Under the pieces are notes generated by a model. That model ran no database searches and had not been told where the DNA came from. It saw only the letters and a list, made by a program, of their open reading frames with translations. A stretch of 64,000 bases of DNA. Source: an uncultured Christensenella sp. (GTDB lineage: Bacteria; Bacillota; Clostridia; Christensenellales; UBA3700). Of this stretch, positions 1 through 8,494 are shown piece by piece (positions within the stretch are counted from its first letter, which is position 1; each line of letters begins with the position of its first letter). The position numbers and the translations under genes are program-made. The stretch covers positions 33,843-97,842 of the forward strand of contig CAJTVJ010000005.1 of assembly GCA_910579785.1 (NCBI GenBank), written 5' to 3'.

Positions 1-431
1 TGCTTGACCACCCTGTCGATGGCAGGTATCATATATCTCGCCTTTTCGCCCTGTATGACGTATACGTCGGCTGCGCCGTGCTGCAATACCTCGACTATCC
101 TGCCTATAATATCGCCGCCGACAGACACATCGCAACCTATGACGTCCACTATAAAATATCTGTCTTTGGGCAGCTCAACGGCGTCTTTTCTGTCAATGAC
201 AAGCTCTTTGCCGCGCAGCGTTTCCGCGCCGTTTCTGTCGACAATACCCTCAATAGACATAAAAATCCCGTTGGGCAAAATCTTCACGCCCGACACCTTG
301 CGACATACGCCGTCGATATATACTTGGCTCAACTTCTTAAAGCGCGAGACGTCGTCAGTCAAAGGCGCGATTTTCACTTCGCCTTTGACGCCTTGCGCCT
401 TAGATATGACGCCGACAACAAGTCTATCCAT
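1..431 (-). CDS. rimM: Ribosome maturation factor RimM (3' end missing)
   Basis: RimM binds the 30S subunit and ribosomal protein S19 and helps 16S rRNA processing. The visible N-terminal 143 residues begin MDRLVVGVISKAQGVKGEVK, the family's opening beta-barrel motif (G-x-I-x-K-x-x-G-x-x-G). A PRC-barrel region follows, with the segment DRYFIVDVIGCDV. The gene runs off the window before its stop codon. The ATG starts 6 bases after the khpA stop codon, in the usual rpsP-khpA-rimM(-trmD) order, so it is presumably cotranscribed with them. Identification is by motif and context. Confidence 0.9.
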   Translation of the reverse strand, partial: MDRLVVGVISKAQGVKGEVKIAPLTDDVSRFKKLSQVYIDGVCRKVSGVKILPNGIFMSIEGIVDRNGAETLRGKELVIDRKDAVELPKDRYFIVDVIGCDVSVGGDIIGRIVEVLQHGAADVYVIQGEKARYMIPAIDRVVK

Positions 432-437
432 CTGCCG

Positions 438-671
438 TTATCTCTCGATTATCTCGACAGATACCTTGCGGGCGTCTTTGCCGCAAGCAGCCTTGACGAT
501 CGAACGTATAGCCTTGGCAATTCTGCCCTGCTTGCCTATTATCTTGCCAATCTCTTCTTTGTCGGCATAGATGTTGATTACGTTTATGCCGTCCTCAACC
601 TGCGACTTGACTTCAAAAGCCTCTTGATTGTCGACAAGATTGCTTACAATATACCTTACCAATTCTTCCAT
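438..671 (-). CDS. khpA: KH-domain RNA-binding protein KhpA
   Basis: This is a small single-KH RNA-binding protein of 77 residues, the full usual length. The RNA-contacting GxxG loop is visible as GKQG at residues 46-49, inside IIGKQGRIAKAIR. In Firmicutes KhpA pairs with KhpB and influences cell elongation and RNA metabolism; that role is family knowledge. It lies between rpsP and rimM, with gaps of 11 and 6 bases, which is the classic gene order. The start ATG follows an A-rich leader just after the rpsP stop. Confidence 0.93.
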   Translation of the reverse strand: MEELVRYIVSNLVDNQEAFEVKSQVEDGINVINIYADKEEIGKIIGKQGRIAKAIRSIVKAACGKDARKVSVEIIER

Positions 672-682
672 AAAAGCACCTA

Positions 683-928
683 TTACTTAATGATATCCTG
701 CTTTTTCAAAAGACCTCTTACGGTATCGGTAGGCTGTGCGCCGACGCTGAGCCAATAATTAGCTCTTTCGCTGTCTATTCTTACCTCTGCCGGATTCTTA
801 GTAGCGTCATAATAACCGATGTTGTCAAGATACTGTCCGTCTCTTGCCTTTCTGCTGTCGATTGCTACAATACGGTAGAACGGAGCCTTCTTTGCGCCCA
901 TTCTTGTGAGTCTAAGTTTTACTGCCAT
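683..928 (-). CDS. rpsP: 30S ribosomal protein S16
   Basis: S16 is a 30S assembly protein. The 81-residue product begins [20 protein letters not shown], the S16 signature, and contains the conserved DSRKARDG and LDNIGYYD segments. It is full length. It heads the rpsP-khpA-rimM run. Unlike in many Firmicutes, it is separated from ffh by about 270 bases of repeat-like DNA, so it probably has its own promoter. Confidence 0.97.
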   Translation of the reverse strand: MAVKLRLTRMGAKKAPFYRIVAIDSRKARDGQYLDNIGYYDATKNPAEVRIDSERANYWLSVGAQPTDTVRGLLKKQDIIK

Positions 929-1197
929 TTTAGTTCTCCTTTGTTACGTCCTGTACGCGGACGTACTATATATAAATTTTGTTTTTTTATTTTATATCTA
1001 TTTGATTAGGTTTTGGATTTCTCCATACTCTCATGCAAATCTTGCACACAACTCTTTCGCAAGTATAGTGCGAGTGCGGAGAGTGGTGTGATTTTCGCTT
1101 TATCAAAAGCGACCGAAGTGGACAGCGTACTTAGCGTACGTGCCGCTGAGCGTCGTCTTGCCGATTAAGCGGAAGGCGCGCCGCTATACGTGCTCGC
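929..1197. repeat. Intergenic DNA with hairpins, degenerate repeat
   Basis: This gap separates ffh from rpsP. Around 1100-1190 it holds GC-rich inverted segments, for example AGCGTAC followed closely by its partner GTACGTG-like arm, and a stretch resembling a decayed copy of the twin-hairpin repeat seen at 18010 and 62548. No gene was recognised. A promoter for rpsP is expected here but no convincing pair of boxes was chosen. Confidence 0.4.
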
Positions 1198-2532
1198 CTA
1201 AAAAGGGAGTTTCATACCGCGCATCCCCTTCCTCCCCATATTGGACATCTTCTGCATCATATCCTGCGTCTGCGCAAACTGTTTGAGCAAAGCGTTGACG
1301 TCTTGCACGTTGGTGCCGCTGCCCATCGCTATCCTGCGCTTTTGCGACGACTTGATGATCTCGGGATTTCTTCTTTCCTTGACGGTCATAGACTGTATTA
1401 TCGCCTTTGACTTGGCAATCCTACTCTCGTCCACTTGCAAATCTTTTCCGCCGAGTTTGCCTGCAAGTCCGGGTATCATAGACACCATCTGCGACATATC
1501 GCCCATGCTCTTCATCTTTTCTATTTGCGCCAGATAGTCCTCCAACGTAAATGAATTTGCCCTCAGCTTCTTTTGCATCTCCAAGGCTTCTTGCTCGCTG
1601 AATGCAGATTGCGCCTTTTCGATAAGCGTAAGCACGTCGCCCATGCCTAATATTCTCGACGCCATTCTGTCTGGATAGAATATCTCTATGTCGCTAAGCT
1701 TTTCGCCTACGCCGCAGAATTTGATAGGTTTGCCCGTCACAGCTCTTATAGACAATGCCGCGCCGCCTCTCGTATCTCCGTCGAGTTTTGTCAGCACAAC
1801 GCCCGTGACATCCATAACTTCGTTGAACTTCTGAGCAACGTTGACGGCGTCTTGACCCGTCATAGAGTCTACGACAAGCAATATCTCGTGCGGATTAAAA
1901 TTCTTTTTAAGTCCGCTTATCTCGTCCATAAGCTCTTCGTCTATATGCAATCTTCCCGCAGTGTCGACGATAAGTACGTCGTTGCCAGCGTATTCTGCCT
2001 GTTTTAAAGCCTCTTTGACTATCTTTTGCGGATTTATCTGTCCTTTTTCAAATACGGGCACAGCCGCATTCTTGCCCACTATCTGCAACTGCTTTATTGC
2101 CGCAGGTCTATATATGTCGCACGCAACAAGCAATGGATTCTTGCCCTGCTTGCGCAGCATCACGGCAAGTTTGCCGCACATAGTCGTCTTACCGCTTCCT
2201 TGCAGTCCGCACATCAATATAATAGTAGGAGGTTTGTCCGCGATATTTATCTTGCTGTGGTCCTTGCCCATGATAGCTATAAGCTCTTCATTGACGACCT
2301 TTATAACCTGTTGAGTAGGATTAAGTCCTTTGAGTATGTCGTCTCCGACAGCCTTTTCGCTGACGTTGTTTATAAACTGCTTGACGACAGACAAGTTGAC
2401 GTCAGCCTCCAAAAGCGCTATACGCACCTCTCTCATTGCCTGCTTTACTTCAAGCTCGGTGAGTTTGCCCTTGTCTTTCATCTTGGAAAATATATGCGAC
2501 AGTCTTTCGCTAAGTCCGCTGAACGCTCCCAT
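1198..2532 (-). CDS. ffh: Signal recognition particle GTPase Ffh
   Basis: Ffh is the GTPase and signal-peptide-binding subunit of the signal recognition particle and works with 4.5S RNA and FtsY. The N domain (about residues 1-95) precedes the G domain with P-loop GLQGSGKTT at 109-117, DTAGRLHID and TKLDGDTRGGA. A methionine-rich M domain runs from about 300 to the end and finishes with MQKMSNMGRKGMRGMKLPF. The 444 residues are full length. It follows ylxM by 18 bases and shares its transcript; YlxM is a known SRP accessory protein. Confidence 0.98.
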   Translation of the reverse strand: MGAFSGLSERLSHIFSKMKDKGKLTELEVKQAMREVRIALLEADVNLSVVKQFINNVSEKAVGDDILKGLNPTQQVIKVVNEELIAIMGKDHSKINIADKPPTIILMCGLQGSGKTTMCGKLAVMLRKQGKNPLLVACDIYRPAAIKQLQIVGKNAAVPVFEKGQINPQKIVKEALKQAEYAGNDVLIVDTAGRLHIDEELMDEISGLKKNFNPHEILLVVDSMTGQDAVNVAQKFNEVMDVTGVVLTKLDGDTRGGAALSIRAVTGKPIKFCGVGEKLSDIEIFYPDRMASRILGMGDVLTLIEKAQSAFSEQEALEMQKKLRANSFTLEDYLAQIEKMKSMGDMSQMVSMIPGLAGKLGGKDLQVDESRIAKSKAIIQSMTVKERRNPEIIKSSQKRRIAMGSGTNVQDVNALLKQFAQTQDMMQKMSNMGRKGMRGMKLPF

Positions 2533-2550
2533 TTTTCCTCCTTTCTATCC

Positions 2551-2874
2551 TCAATCGTTGAGGACGTCCGCCAATCTCTTTAATATTTCTTGTCCCTTTG
2601 GGTCAACAACGTCTTTCAACTCCTGAATATACGTCATTGCCTTTTCGTTCTTCTCGACAAGCCCAAGCTTGCTTTCATACCCTTCAAGCTGTCTCTCCGC
2701 TCTCTTTAAAGCGTCTCTCACACCCTGCGGAGATATGCCGTGCTCTTCGGCAAGTTCGCTAAGCGACATATCATGGTTGTAATATCCGTCGATAAGTCCT
2801 CTTTGATAGTCTGTCAACAGACTGCCGTAGTAATCGTTGTATATACTGATAAATAGTCTGTCTTTCTTTTCCAT
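2551..2874 (-). CDS. ylxM: YlxM/p13-like SRP accessory protein
   Basis: This is a 107-residue helix-turn-helix protein of the YlxM family. It begins MEKKDRLFISIYNDYYGSLL and carries the region-4-like helix SLSELAEEHGISPQGVRDAL, as in sigma-factor region 4. YlxM stimulates the SRP GTPase in streptococci and is almost always next to ffh, as here. The start is supported by family length and by a promoter 43-71 bases upstream. Confidence 0.93.
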   Translation of the reverse strand: MEKKDRLFISIYNDYYGSLLTDYQRGLIDGYYNHDMSLSELAEEHGISPQGVRDALKRAERQLEGYESKLGLVEKNEKAMTYIQELKDVVDPKGQEILKRLADVLND

Positions 2875-2916
2875 AGCCTTAAAGCACTTGTACTTTATAA
2901 AGTATTTTGCCTTTAT

Positions 2917-2945
2917 ATCTTAACACGTCGATTTTTAAATGTCAA
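2917..2945 (-). promoter_or_regulatory. Promoter for ylxM-ffh
   Basis: On the minus strand a consensus -35 box TTGACA (2940-2945) lies 17 bases from a -10 box TAAGAT (2917-2922). The predicted transcript starts about 35 bases before the ylxM ATG. Confidence 0.7.
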
Positions 2946-2977
2946 GGAATATTTATATGTTTTTAATTATATATTTG

Positions 2978-3015
2978 TTGAGATTTCTCCGTTTACTACG
3001 TTTAAATCGAGCTGA
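2978..3015 (+). repeat. Degenerate 28-nt hairpin repeat
   Basis: The segment keeps the left arm GAGATTTCTCC and a right arm resembling TCGAGCTGAC, but the centre is altered. It is a decayed single copy of the dispersed hairpin family. Confidence 0.6.
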
Positions 3016-3091
3016 CTGCATAAGTTATTTAATTTAACAATTAGTAACAGCAAACTCGTATTTATCAACTTATTATTGAGGTTTTTTAAAT

Positions 3092-3186
3092 TATTGAACA
3101 ATGTTCAATATAAATAAATTAAGCTAGTATTTGATAGCAAGGTTAATAATTAATAATCAGATAAGTATATTGAACATTGTTCAATA
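3092..3186. promoter_or_regulatory. Two 19-bp palindromes in opposite orientation
   Basis: A near-perfect palindrome, TATTGAACAATGTTCAATA, lies at 3092-3110. Its exact reverse complement occurs at 3168-3186, so the two copies differ only in the central base. The 76-bp spacing and the TTGAACA/TGTTCAA half-sites resemble a double operator of a dimeric repressor, for example TetR-like. No regulator gene is adjacent, and the gap shows no gene. Confidence 0.6.
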
Positions 3187-3215
3187 TGCTAAAAGCCGAG
3201 TTAAATATTCACAAG

Positions 3216-3360
3216 GATGAGATTTCTCCGCTTCGCTCGTAAGGAGCGTAAGCGACGGCATAGCGAGCCAGCGATAGCGTCTTGGGCGAGCGTCAATGAC
3301 GATTTACTCCAATACTTGTAAGTAAATATTTAGTCACCTCGACTAATATTGAGAGGTCTA
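3216..3360. repeat. Composite hairpin module, long form
   Basis: The left unit (3216-3304) is the long form of the dispersed repeat: GAGATTTCTCC, then an insertion beginning TAAGGAGCG and ending GAGCGTC, then AATGACGATT. The inverted right unit (3331-3360) reads TAGTCACCTCGACT through GAGAGGTCTA. The two arms face each other across about 26 bases. Confidence 0.8.
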
Positions 3361-3369
3361 AGCAATATG

Positions 3370-3400
3370 ATAAAGCCCGAATGACAAAATCATTCGGGCT
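3370..3400 (-). terminator. Terminator of ftsY
   Basis: A perfect 11-bp stem, AGCCCGAATGA/TCATTCGGGCT, with a 5-base loop lies 22 bases past the ftsY stop. On the minus strand it is followed by TTTATC. Confidence 0.75.
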
Positions 3401-3422
3401 ACTCAATTCACATTATTTTCTA

Positions 3423-4316
3423 TTAAAATAACTCGTCTATAAAGAACTTGGCGTCAAATTCAAGCAAATCGTCAATACCTTCGCCAACACCTATAAAACA
3501 AACGGGCAATTCTTTTTCGACAGAGATAGCAAAGACTACTCCGCCCTTTGCCGTTCCGTCAAGCTTATTAAGGATAATGCCGTCCATATCAATTATTTCG
3601 TCAAATGCCTCTACCTGCGACAGCGCGTTTTGTCCTGTCGTAGCGTCTATAACTATATAGGTGCGATAATCGGCGTCGGGATATTCTCTTTCGACAACTT
3701 TGTTTATCTTGCCCAGCTCATTCATGAGGTTTTTCTTATTCTGCAATCTTCCTGCGGTGTCTATCAATACAACGTCGGTATCCTTTGCCTTTGCCGATTT
3801 TATCGCGTCATATACCACAGCGGCAGGATCGCTGCCTTCGTCGTGCTTGATTATACGCACCTTTGCTCTCTCAGCCCATACTTCCAACTGTTCGCCTGCT
3901 GCGGCTCTAAACGTATCGGCAGCCGCCAAAACTACGCTCTTGCCCTTATTGCGAAAATACTTGGCTAGCTTGCCTATTGCAGTCGTCTTGCCGACTCCGT
4001 TGACTCCTGCCACCAACAAAACCAACGGATAAGAATATTCCTCGATATCGTAATTTATAGCGTCGACCATGATGCTTTTGAGCAAGTCCTTTGCATCGTC
4101 GGTCTTCTTTATCTTCTTTTTAAAACAAGCATCCTTAAAATCGGCAATAATCTGTTCGGTTGCCTCAACTCCCAAATCGGAAGTGATAAGAGCATTTTCG
4201 AGTTCTTCATAAAACTCATCGTCAAGCTCTCTTCCTGCAAAAAGTTGATATATCTTCTTTGAAAAAGCTTCTTTTGTACGTTTTAAACCCTTTAAAAGTT
4301 TATCAAAAAATCCCAT
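3423..4316 (-). CDS. ftsY: SRP receptor GTPase FtsY
   Basis: FtsY is the membrane-associated receptor that docks SRP-ribosome complexes. The 297-residue protein has only the N and G domains. The P-loop GVNGVGKTT is at 104-112, followed by DTAGRLQNKKNLMNEL and LNKLDGTAKGG. The acidic A domain of E. coli FtsY is absent, as is normal in Firmicutes, and the short basic N-terminal helix probably binds membrane. A clear AAAGGAG precedes the ATG. It lies between smc and ylxM but is separated from both by several hundred bases of repeats. Confidence 0.97.
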   Translation of the reverse strand: MGFFDKLLKGLKRTKEAFSKKIYQLFAGRELDDEFYEELENALITSDLGVEATEQIIADFKDACFKKKIKKTDDAKDLLKSIMVDAINYDIEEYSYPLVLLVAGVNGVGKTTAIGKLAKYFRNKGKSVVLAAADTFRAAAGEQLEVWAERAKVRIIKHDEGSDPAAVVYDAIKSAKAKDTDVVLIDTAGRLQNKKNLMNELGKINKVVEREYPDADYRTYIVIDATTGQNALSQVEAFDEIIDMDGIILNKLDGTAKGGVVFAISVEKELPVCFIGVGEGIDDLLEFDAKFFIDELF

Positions 4317-4347
4317 ATAGATAACTCCTTTTATTTTTATCTAGCAT

Positions 4348-4383
4348 GCTAAAATGTACGCTTGCTCAATATTTTATCGGTAC
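4348..4383. repeat. Degenerate half of twin-hairpin repeat
   Basis: AAAATGTACGCTTGC and TATCGGTAC match the inner and outer arms of the repeat seen at 62241-62284, with losses. It sits just upstream of ftsY. Confidence 0.45.
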
Positions 4384-4397
4384 TTTTTTAAATCGAT

Positions 4398-4482
4398 TAG
4401 ACCTCTCCACTGCGGTCGAGGTGACTAAATTTTTTACTACAAACACCAAGATTTGGTCATTTCGACCGAAGTGGAGAAATCT
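4398..4482. repeat. Composite hairpin module, short (85 bp)
   Basis: The left unit (4398-4426) has arms ACCTC/GAGGT. The right inverted unit (4456-4482) has arms ATTTC/GAAAT. The two units differ from each other, yet each keeps its internal pairing. Confidence 0.8.
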
Positions 4483-4500
4483 AAACCTTTTATTAACTCG

Positions 4501-4598
4501 TTGAGACTTCTCCGTTCCACTACGTTTCAGTCGAAGTGACTAATCTATGCTTATAGCGCACCACACTTTGGTCACCTCGACCAACGCGGAGAGGTCTA
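4501..4598. repeat. Composite hairpin module (98 bp)
   Basis: The left unit uses ACTTC/GAAGT arms. The spacer contains TATGCTTATAGC. The right inverted unit uses ACCTC/GAGGT. The same spacer recurs at 18249-18350 and 59177-59277. Confidence 0.85.
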
Positions 4599-4621
4599 AT
4601 CATTTTTTTATATTTCACAAG

Positions 4622-4720
4622 GTTGAGATTTCTCCGCTACGCTATCGCCTCGGTCGTAAGGAGCGAAAGCGACGGCATAGCGAGGGGCAGATGCGTCTCG
4701 TGCGAGCGTCAATGACGATT
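4622..4720 (+). repeat. Long-form hairpin repeat, single
   Basis: A long-form unit starts with TTGAGATTTCTCCGC, continues through GTAAGGAGCGAAAGCGACGG, and ends with AATGACGATT. No inverted partner is visible before the smc stop codon at 4755. It is in the gap downstream of smc. Confidence 0.75.
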
Positions 4721-4754
4721 ACATCTTATTCTCACAATTTCACACGTAATTACC

Positions 4755-7700
4755 TTACGCATTAGGATCAGAATGCTTGACAGCGTCCGCCAAATTGACG
4801 GCAACGACCTTAGATACGCCCTTTTCCTGCATGGTTACGCCGTAAAGTCTGTCTGCAAGTTCCATTGTCGGCTTACGGTGAGTAATGACTATAAATTGCG
4901 TTTCGTCACTAAATCTTTTGAGATACTGCGCAAATACGCCCACGTTGGCATCGTCCAAAGCAGCTTCGATTTCGTCAAGCACGCAGAACGGCATAGCTTT
5001 GAGTTTTAGTATTGCAAAAAGTATCGCCATAGCCGTAAGAGCTTTTTCTCCACCGCTCAAAAGCGTGATGGACTGCAATTTCTTGCCGGGAGGCTCTGCC
5101 ATTATTTCAATACCGGCGTCAAGTTCTGACTGACCTTCTTCCGGCGGCAACAATACTAGTTTGCCCGATCCGCCTCCAAATAGTTCTTTAAATATCAATT
5201 CAAAGTTGCGGTTTATTTTGACAAATTCACTGTTGAACTGCGTAAGTATTTGCTTTGACAACTGAGCTATGAGCGTCTTCAAATCGTTGAGAGTCTTCTC
5301 TAAGTCCTCAATCTCCGTAACGTACTCTTGATATTGCTCGTCGACCGTCTTAAAATCCTGTATGGATTCTAAGTTAATGCTTCCCAAATCTCTCTGGGCC
5401 TTGGTCAATCTGCGTATCTCCTGTCTGCAAAGAGTTATATCTATCTCTTCCATCTTGAAAGGCAATGCCGACTCATAGTCAAGATTGTATTCTTCCTTCA
5501 TCTTAGTCTGCATAGCTATCATAGATTCTTCTATTCTTGCAAGATCGTTTTCGCACTTGATCTTATGTTCGTTGATAGACATAAGCGACTTGCCAAGCTC
5601 ATCTTTCTTTGCAACCAACTCTCCGATAAGAGCCTGCAACTTTATCTTATATGCGTCGGTCTCGTCGATTTGCTCGGTTATCTCGTCAAGCTGACTTTGA
5701 TACTTTTCGGGAAGTTCTACGTTCTTGTCGCTGGTTATCTTGACAATGATATCTTGCAGATTGGCAAGATTGTCTCTTTGCGAAGTTCTTTCTTCGTTGT
5801 GAGCGTTGAGCTCTTCTTTAAGTCTTTCGATATTTTCTAAATCGTTGTCGATTATCGTCTGCAACGTACTGCAACGCACTCTCAGCTGCGCCAGCTTTTC
5901 GCTGAGTTCGTCTCTCAACTTGGTCTTAGAGTCATATTCCTCTCTCGTCTTTGACGCCAAAGTGTTGACGTTGAGCTTCACGTCGCTGAAATCCTTGCCC
6001 TTTTCACCGAGTATCGCAAGCGCATTGTCAATAGATTCAAGCCTCAATTCAAAGTCGTTCTTTGAACTCATTCTCTCATTGATGAGCGCCAAGTTGCTTG
6101 CGATATTTGCCTCGACTCTTTCAAGTTTGGTACGCTCTGTCGCGACAGCTATCTGCGCGCTGTTGAATTCGCTGGTATATTCGTCAAACTGTTCTTGATA
6201 TACTTCCAAATCTTCGTCGGAACTGTCGAGTTTTTTCTCCAACCTCGCCTTTTCTTCATTGAGTTGCTTTATTCTCTTTTCGTCCTCTTCAATTATTCTC
6301 TCATATGAAAGAGCTTTGTTGGAAGACGACTTTCTCGATCCGCCCGTGATAGCGCCCGTCGTGGCAAGCACATCGCCTTGCAACGTGACTATCCTCACGG
6401 AATATCTATACTTTCTTGCTATTGCGGTAGCATTGTCAAGGTTGTCGACAATTATCGTTCTGCCAAGCAAATTAGAAAATACTCTATAATATTTTTGATC
6501 GTAACCAACGAGTTGGTCCGCAAGTCCAATACAACCTCTTTCGTTGAGAATACCGCTCAATTCTCTTTCCAACTCTCTCGTCTTGACGCTTGTGAGAGGA
6601 AGGAAAGTCATTCTTCCATACTGATTTTCTTTGAGATAATTGATGACGTACTTGGCGTCTTCTTCGTTCTCAACGACGATATTTTGAATGGCGTTGCCAA
6701 GCAACATCTCTATTGCGGTCTCATACTCCTTTGGCACGGTTATCAAATCGACGACAACGCCCAAAACTCTGCGTTGAAGCTGCGGATTGCGTTCTCTGTC
6801 ATTCATCAAAAGTTTGACCGAGCTGCTGAAAGTGCCGTAGTCCTTTTTCAAGCTTACGTATGTGTCTCTATGCTGTTTGCAAGCAGAAATCGCAGCGTTT
6901 AATTCGCCAAGCTTGCTTCTTGCCATATCGACTTCTTCTCTCAGCTTGCGCATATTGCTCAACACGTCGTTGCGGCTGTCGCCCAATCTTTTGAGGTCGT
7001 TGTTCTTCTTGAAAAGCGAACTCTCGTAATCCGTCTTTGACGCTTCGAGTTCTTTCAAGGTCTTGTCGTATTCGGTTATCTCCTCGTTGAGTTCTGCAAT
7101 ACGGCTGAGAATAAACTCCTTTTGAGCGTTGAGTTTTCCCATATCGACTTTGGTCTCGCCTGCCTGTTCTACCGCATTTAAAAGCTCTTGATTGGCGGCC
7201 TTTATCTTCTCGTCCCTGTCAAGTATATCCTTGACGATGGTGACGTATTCGTTATTGCAATTACCGAATTGCTTATCGGCGTCACGCTTGTCCTCGACAG
7301 CCATATTATAGTGTTCCTGCACAGTTTTGAGTTCTGCATTCTTCTCTTCTATCGCCGACTCGCTCTTTTTAAGACGCTCTAAGCAAGTCTGCTTTTGAGC
7401 GTTAAGTCCGTTGATGCGCTCTTGCAAACTCATACCTTGACCTTTGATATTTTCTGCCTTTACGGCTATCTCGGTACGCTTATCTCTCAGCTTATTTATC
7501 CTGACGTCTATATTATGCAGCTCTATCTGGCGCTTATTAAACTCAGCGCCGAGGTCTTCGCTCTCTTTTGATTTTTGTTCGTACTCTTCGATATATCCTT
7601 TGAGCTTGGTCTCTATCTTATTCTTATTGCCCTCGTGATTTTCATATTGATATATGTAGTCGTTGGCTTCCAACACTTTGAGCTGGTCTCTTATTTCCAA

Positions 7701-8345
7701 ATAAGAACGGGCCGCCTTACTTTGACGCTCCAAGTTGTTGCGCTGACCTTCTAAGCTGTCCTTTGCGATACGTATCTTTTCGATATTATCCACAGTCCTT
7801 GCAAGAGAATTTTCAGCTTCTTTTTTATTCTTTTTAAAACCGAGTACGCCCGCCGCGTCTTCAAATATAGCTCTTCTGTTTTCCGGCTTGGCATTGATTA
7901 TCTCGTCTATCCTACCTTGTCCGACAATGCTGTATCCCTCTTTGCCGAGACCCGTGTTGCGTATCAACGCCTGTATTGTTTTGAGCTTGCTGGTAGAGCC
8001 GTTGACAAGATACTCGCTGTCACCTGAGCGGTATAGCTTTCTCGATATGACGACTTCGTCTAAATCTATATCAAAAACTCGCGTAGTATTGTCAAACGTA
8101 AGCGACACTTCACAAAAGGACAGCTCCTTTCTGATAGCCGTACCCTTAAAGATAACGTCCTGCATACTTTTACCGCGCAATACCTTGGTGCTTTGTTCGC
8201 CGAGCACCCATCGTATAGCGTCAACGACGTTGCTCTTTCCGCAACCGTTTGGACCGACAATGGCGGTAACGCCTTCGTTGAGCGGTATGTCGATTTTGTC
8301 CGCAAACGACTTAAAGCCGAATGCTTCCATTCTTTTGAATATCAT
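4755..8345 (-). CDS. smc: Chromosome segregation protein SMC
   Basis: SMC is the ATPase of the condensin-like SMC-ScpAB complex. The 1196-residue protein has Walker A GPNGCGKS at 31-38, a long coiled coil, and a hinge at about 525-680 (GVVVDLITV and the following segment). A second coiled coil leads to the signature LLSGGEKAL near 1098 and Walker B VLDEIEAALDD near 1128. An in-frame ATG 54 bases further upstream was rejected: MIFKRMEAFGFKSFADK is the canonical start and GAGAGGATTT precedes it. The usual partner rnc is not upstream. Confidence 0.98.
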   Translation of the reverse strand: MIFKRMEAFGFKSFADKIDIPLNEGVTAIVGPNGCGKSNVVDAIRWVLGEQSTKVLRGKSMQDVIFKGTAIRKELSFCEVSLTFDNTTRVFDIDLDEVVISRKLYRSGDSEYLVNGSTSKLKTIQALIRNTGLGKEGYSIVGQGRIDEIINAKPENRRAIFEDAAGVLGFKKNKKEAENSLARTVDNIEKIRIAKDSLEGQRNNLERQSKAARSYLEIRDQLKVLEANDYIYQYENHEGNKNKIETKLKGYIEEYEQKSKESEDLGAEFNKRQIELHNIDVRINKLRDKRTEIAVKAENIKGQGMSLQERINGLNAQKQTCLERLKKSESAIEEKNAELKTVQEHYNMAVEDKRDADKQFGNCNNEYVTIVKDILDRDEKIKAANQELLNAVEQAGETKVDMGKLNAQKEFILSRIAELNEEITEYDKTLKELEASKTDYESSLFKKNNDLKRLGDSRNDVLSNMRKLREEVDMARSKLGELNAAISACKQHRDTYVSLKKDYGTFSSSVKLLMNDRERNPQLQRRVLGVVVDLITVPKEYETAIEMLLGNAIQNIVVENEEDAKYVINYLKENQYGRMTFLPLTSVKTRELERELSGILNERGCIGLADQLVGYDQKYYRVFSNLLGRTIIVDNLDNATAIARKYRYSVRIVTLQGDVLATTGAITGGSRKSSSNKALSYERIIEEDEKRIKQLNEEKARLEKKLDSSDEDLEVYQEQFDEYTSEFNSAQIAVATERTKLERVEANIASNLALINERMSSKNDFELRLESIDNALAILGEKGKDFSDVKLNVNTLASKTREEYDSKTKLRDELSEKLAQLRVRCSTLQTIIDNDLENIERLKEELNAHNEERTSQRDNLANLQDIIVKITSDKNVELPEKYQSQLDEITEQIDETDAYKIKLQALIGELVAKKDELGKSLMSINEHKIKCENDLARIEESMIAMQTKMKEEYNLDYESALPFKMEEIDITLCRQEIRRLTKAQRDLGSINLESIQDFKTVDEQYQEYVTEIEDLEKTLNDLKTLIAQLSKQILTQFNSEFVKINRNFELIFKELFGGGSGKLVLLPPEEGQSELDAGIEIMAEPPGKKLQSITLLSGGEKALTAMAILFAILKLKAMPFCVLDEIEAALDDANVGVFAQYLKRFSDETQFIVITHRKPTMELADRLYGVTMQEKGVSKVVAVNLADAVKHSDPNA

Positions 8346-8387
8346 AAATCCTCTCATATCTGCCAAATGGCATAATTTTACTGATAC

Positions 8388-8416
8388 AGTATAACACAAC
8401 TTGTACTTTTTGACAA
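8388..8416 (-). promoter_or_regulatory. Promoter for smc
   Basis: TTGTCA (8411-8416) and TATACT (8388-8393) are separated by 17 bases on the minus strand, with transcription expected about 35 bases before the smc ATG. Confidence 0.65.
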
Positions 8417-8449
8417 TAATTTATTTATAATTATATATATTGAAATTTT

Positions 8450-8480
8450 AATCAAAGACAGGTATAAAACTTTATACCTG
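8450..8480 (-). terminator. Terminator of the two-component operon
   Basis: Stem CAGGTATAA/TTATACCTG with a 4-base loop lies 15 bases past the histidine kinase stop. It is followed on the minus strand by TCTTTGATT. Confidence 0.65.
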
Positions 8481-8494
8481 CCCTACTTTAACGT

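Noticed and set aside
4398..4720. Clustered repeats that could be taken for a CRISPR array
   Set aside because: The units alternate in orientation, vary in length and share conserved spacers. There are no cas genes and no regular unique spacers.
8346..8399. An 18-codon upstream extension of smc
   Set aside because: It would overlap the promoter -10 region, lacks family similarity, and the internal ATG has a good Shine-Dalgarno.
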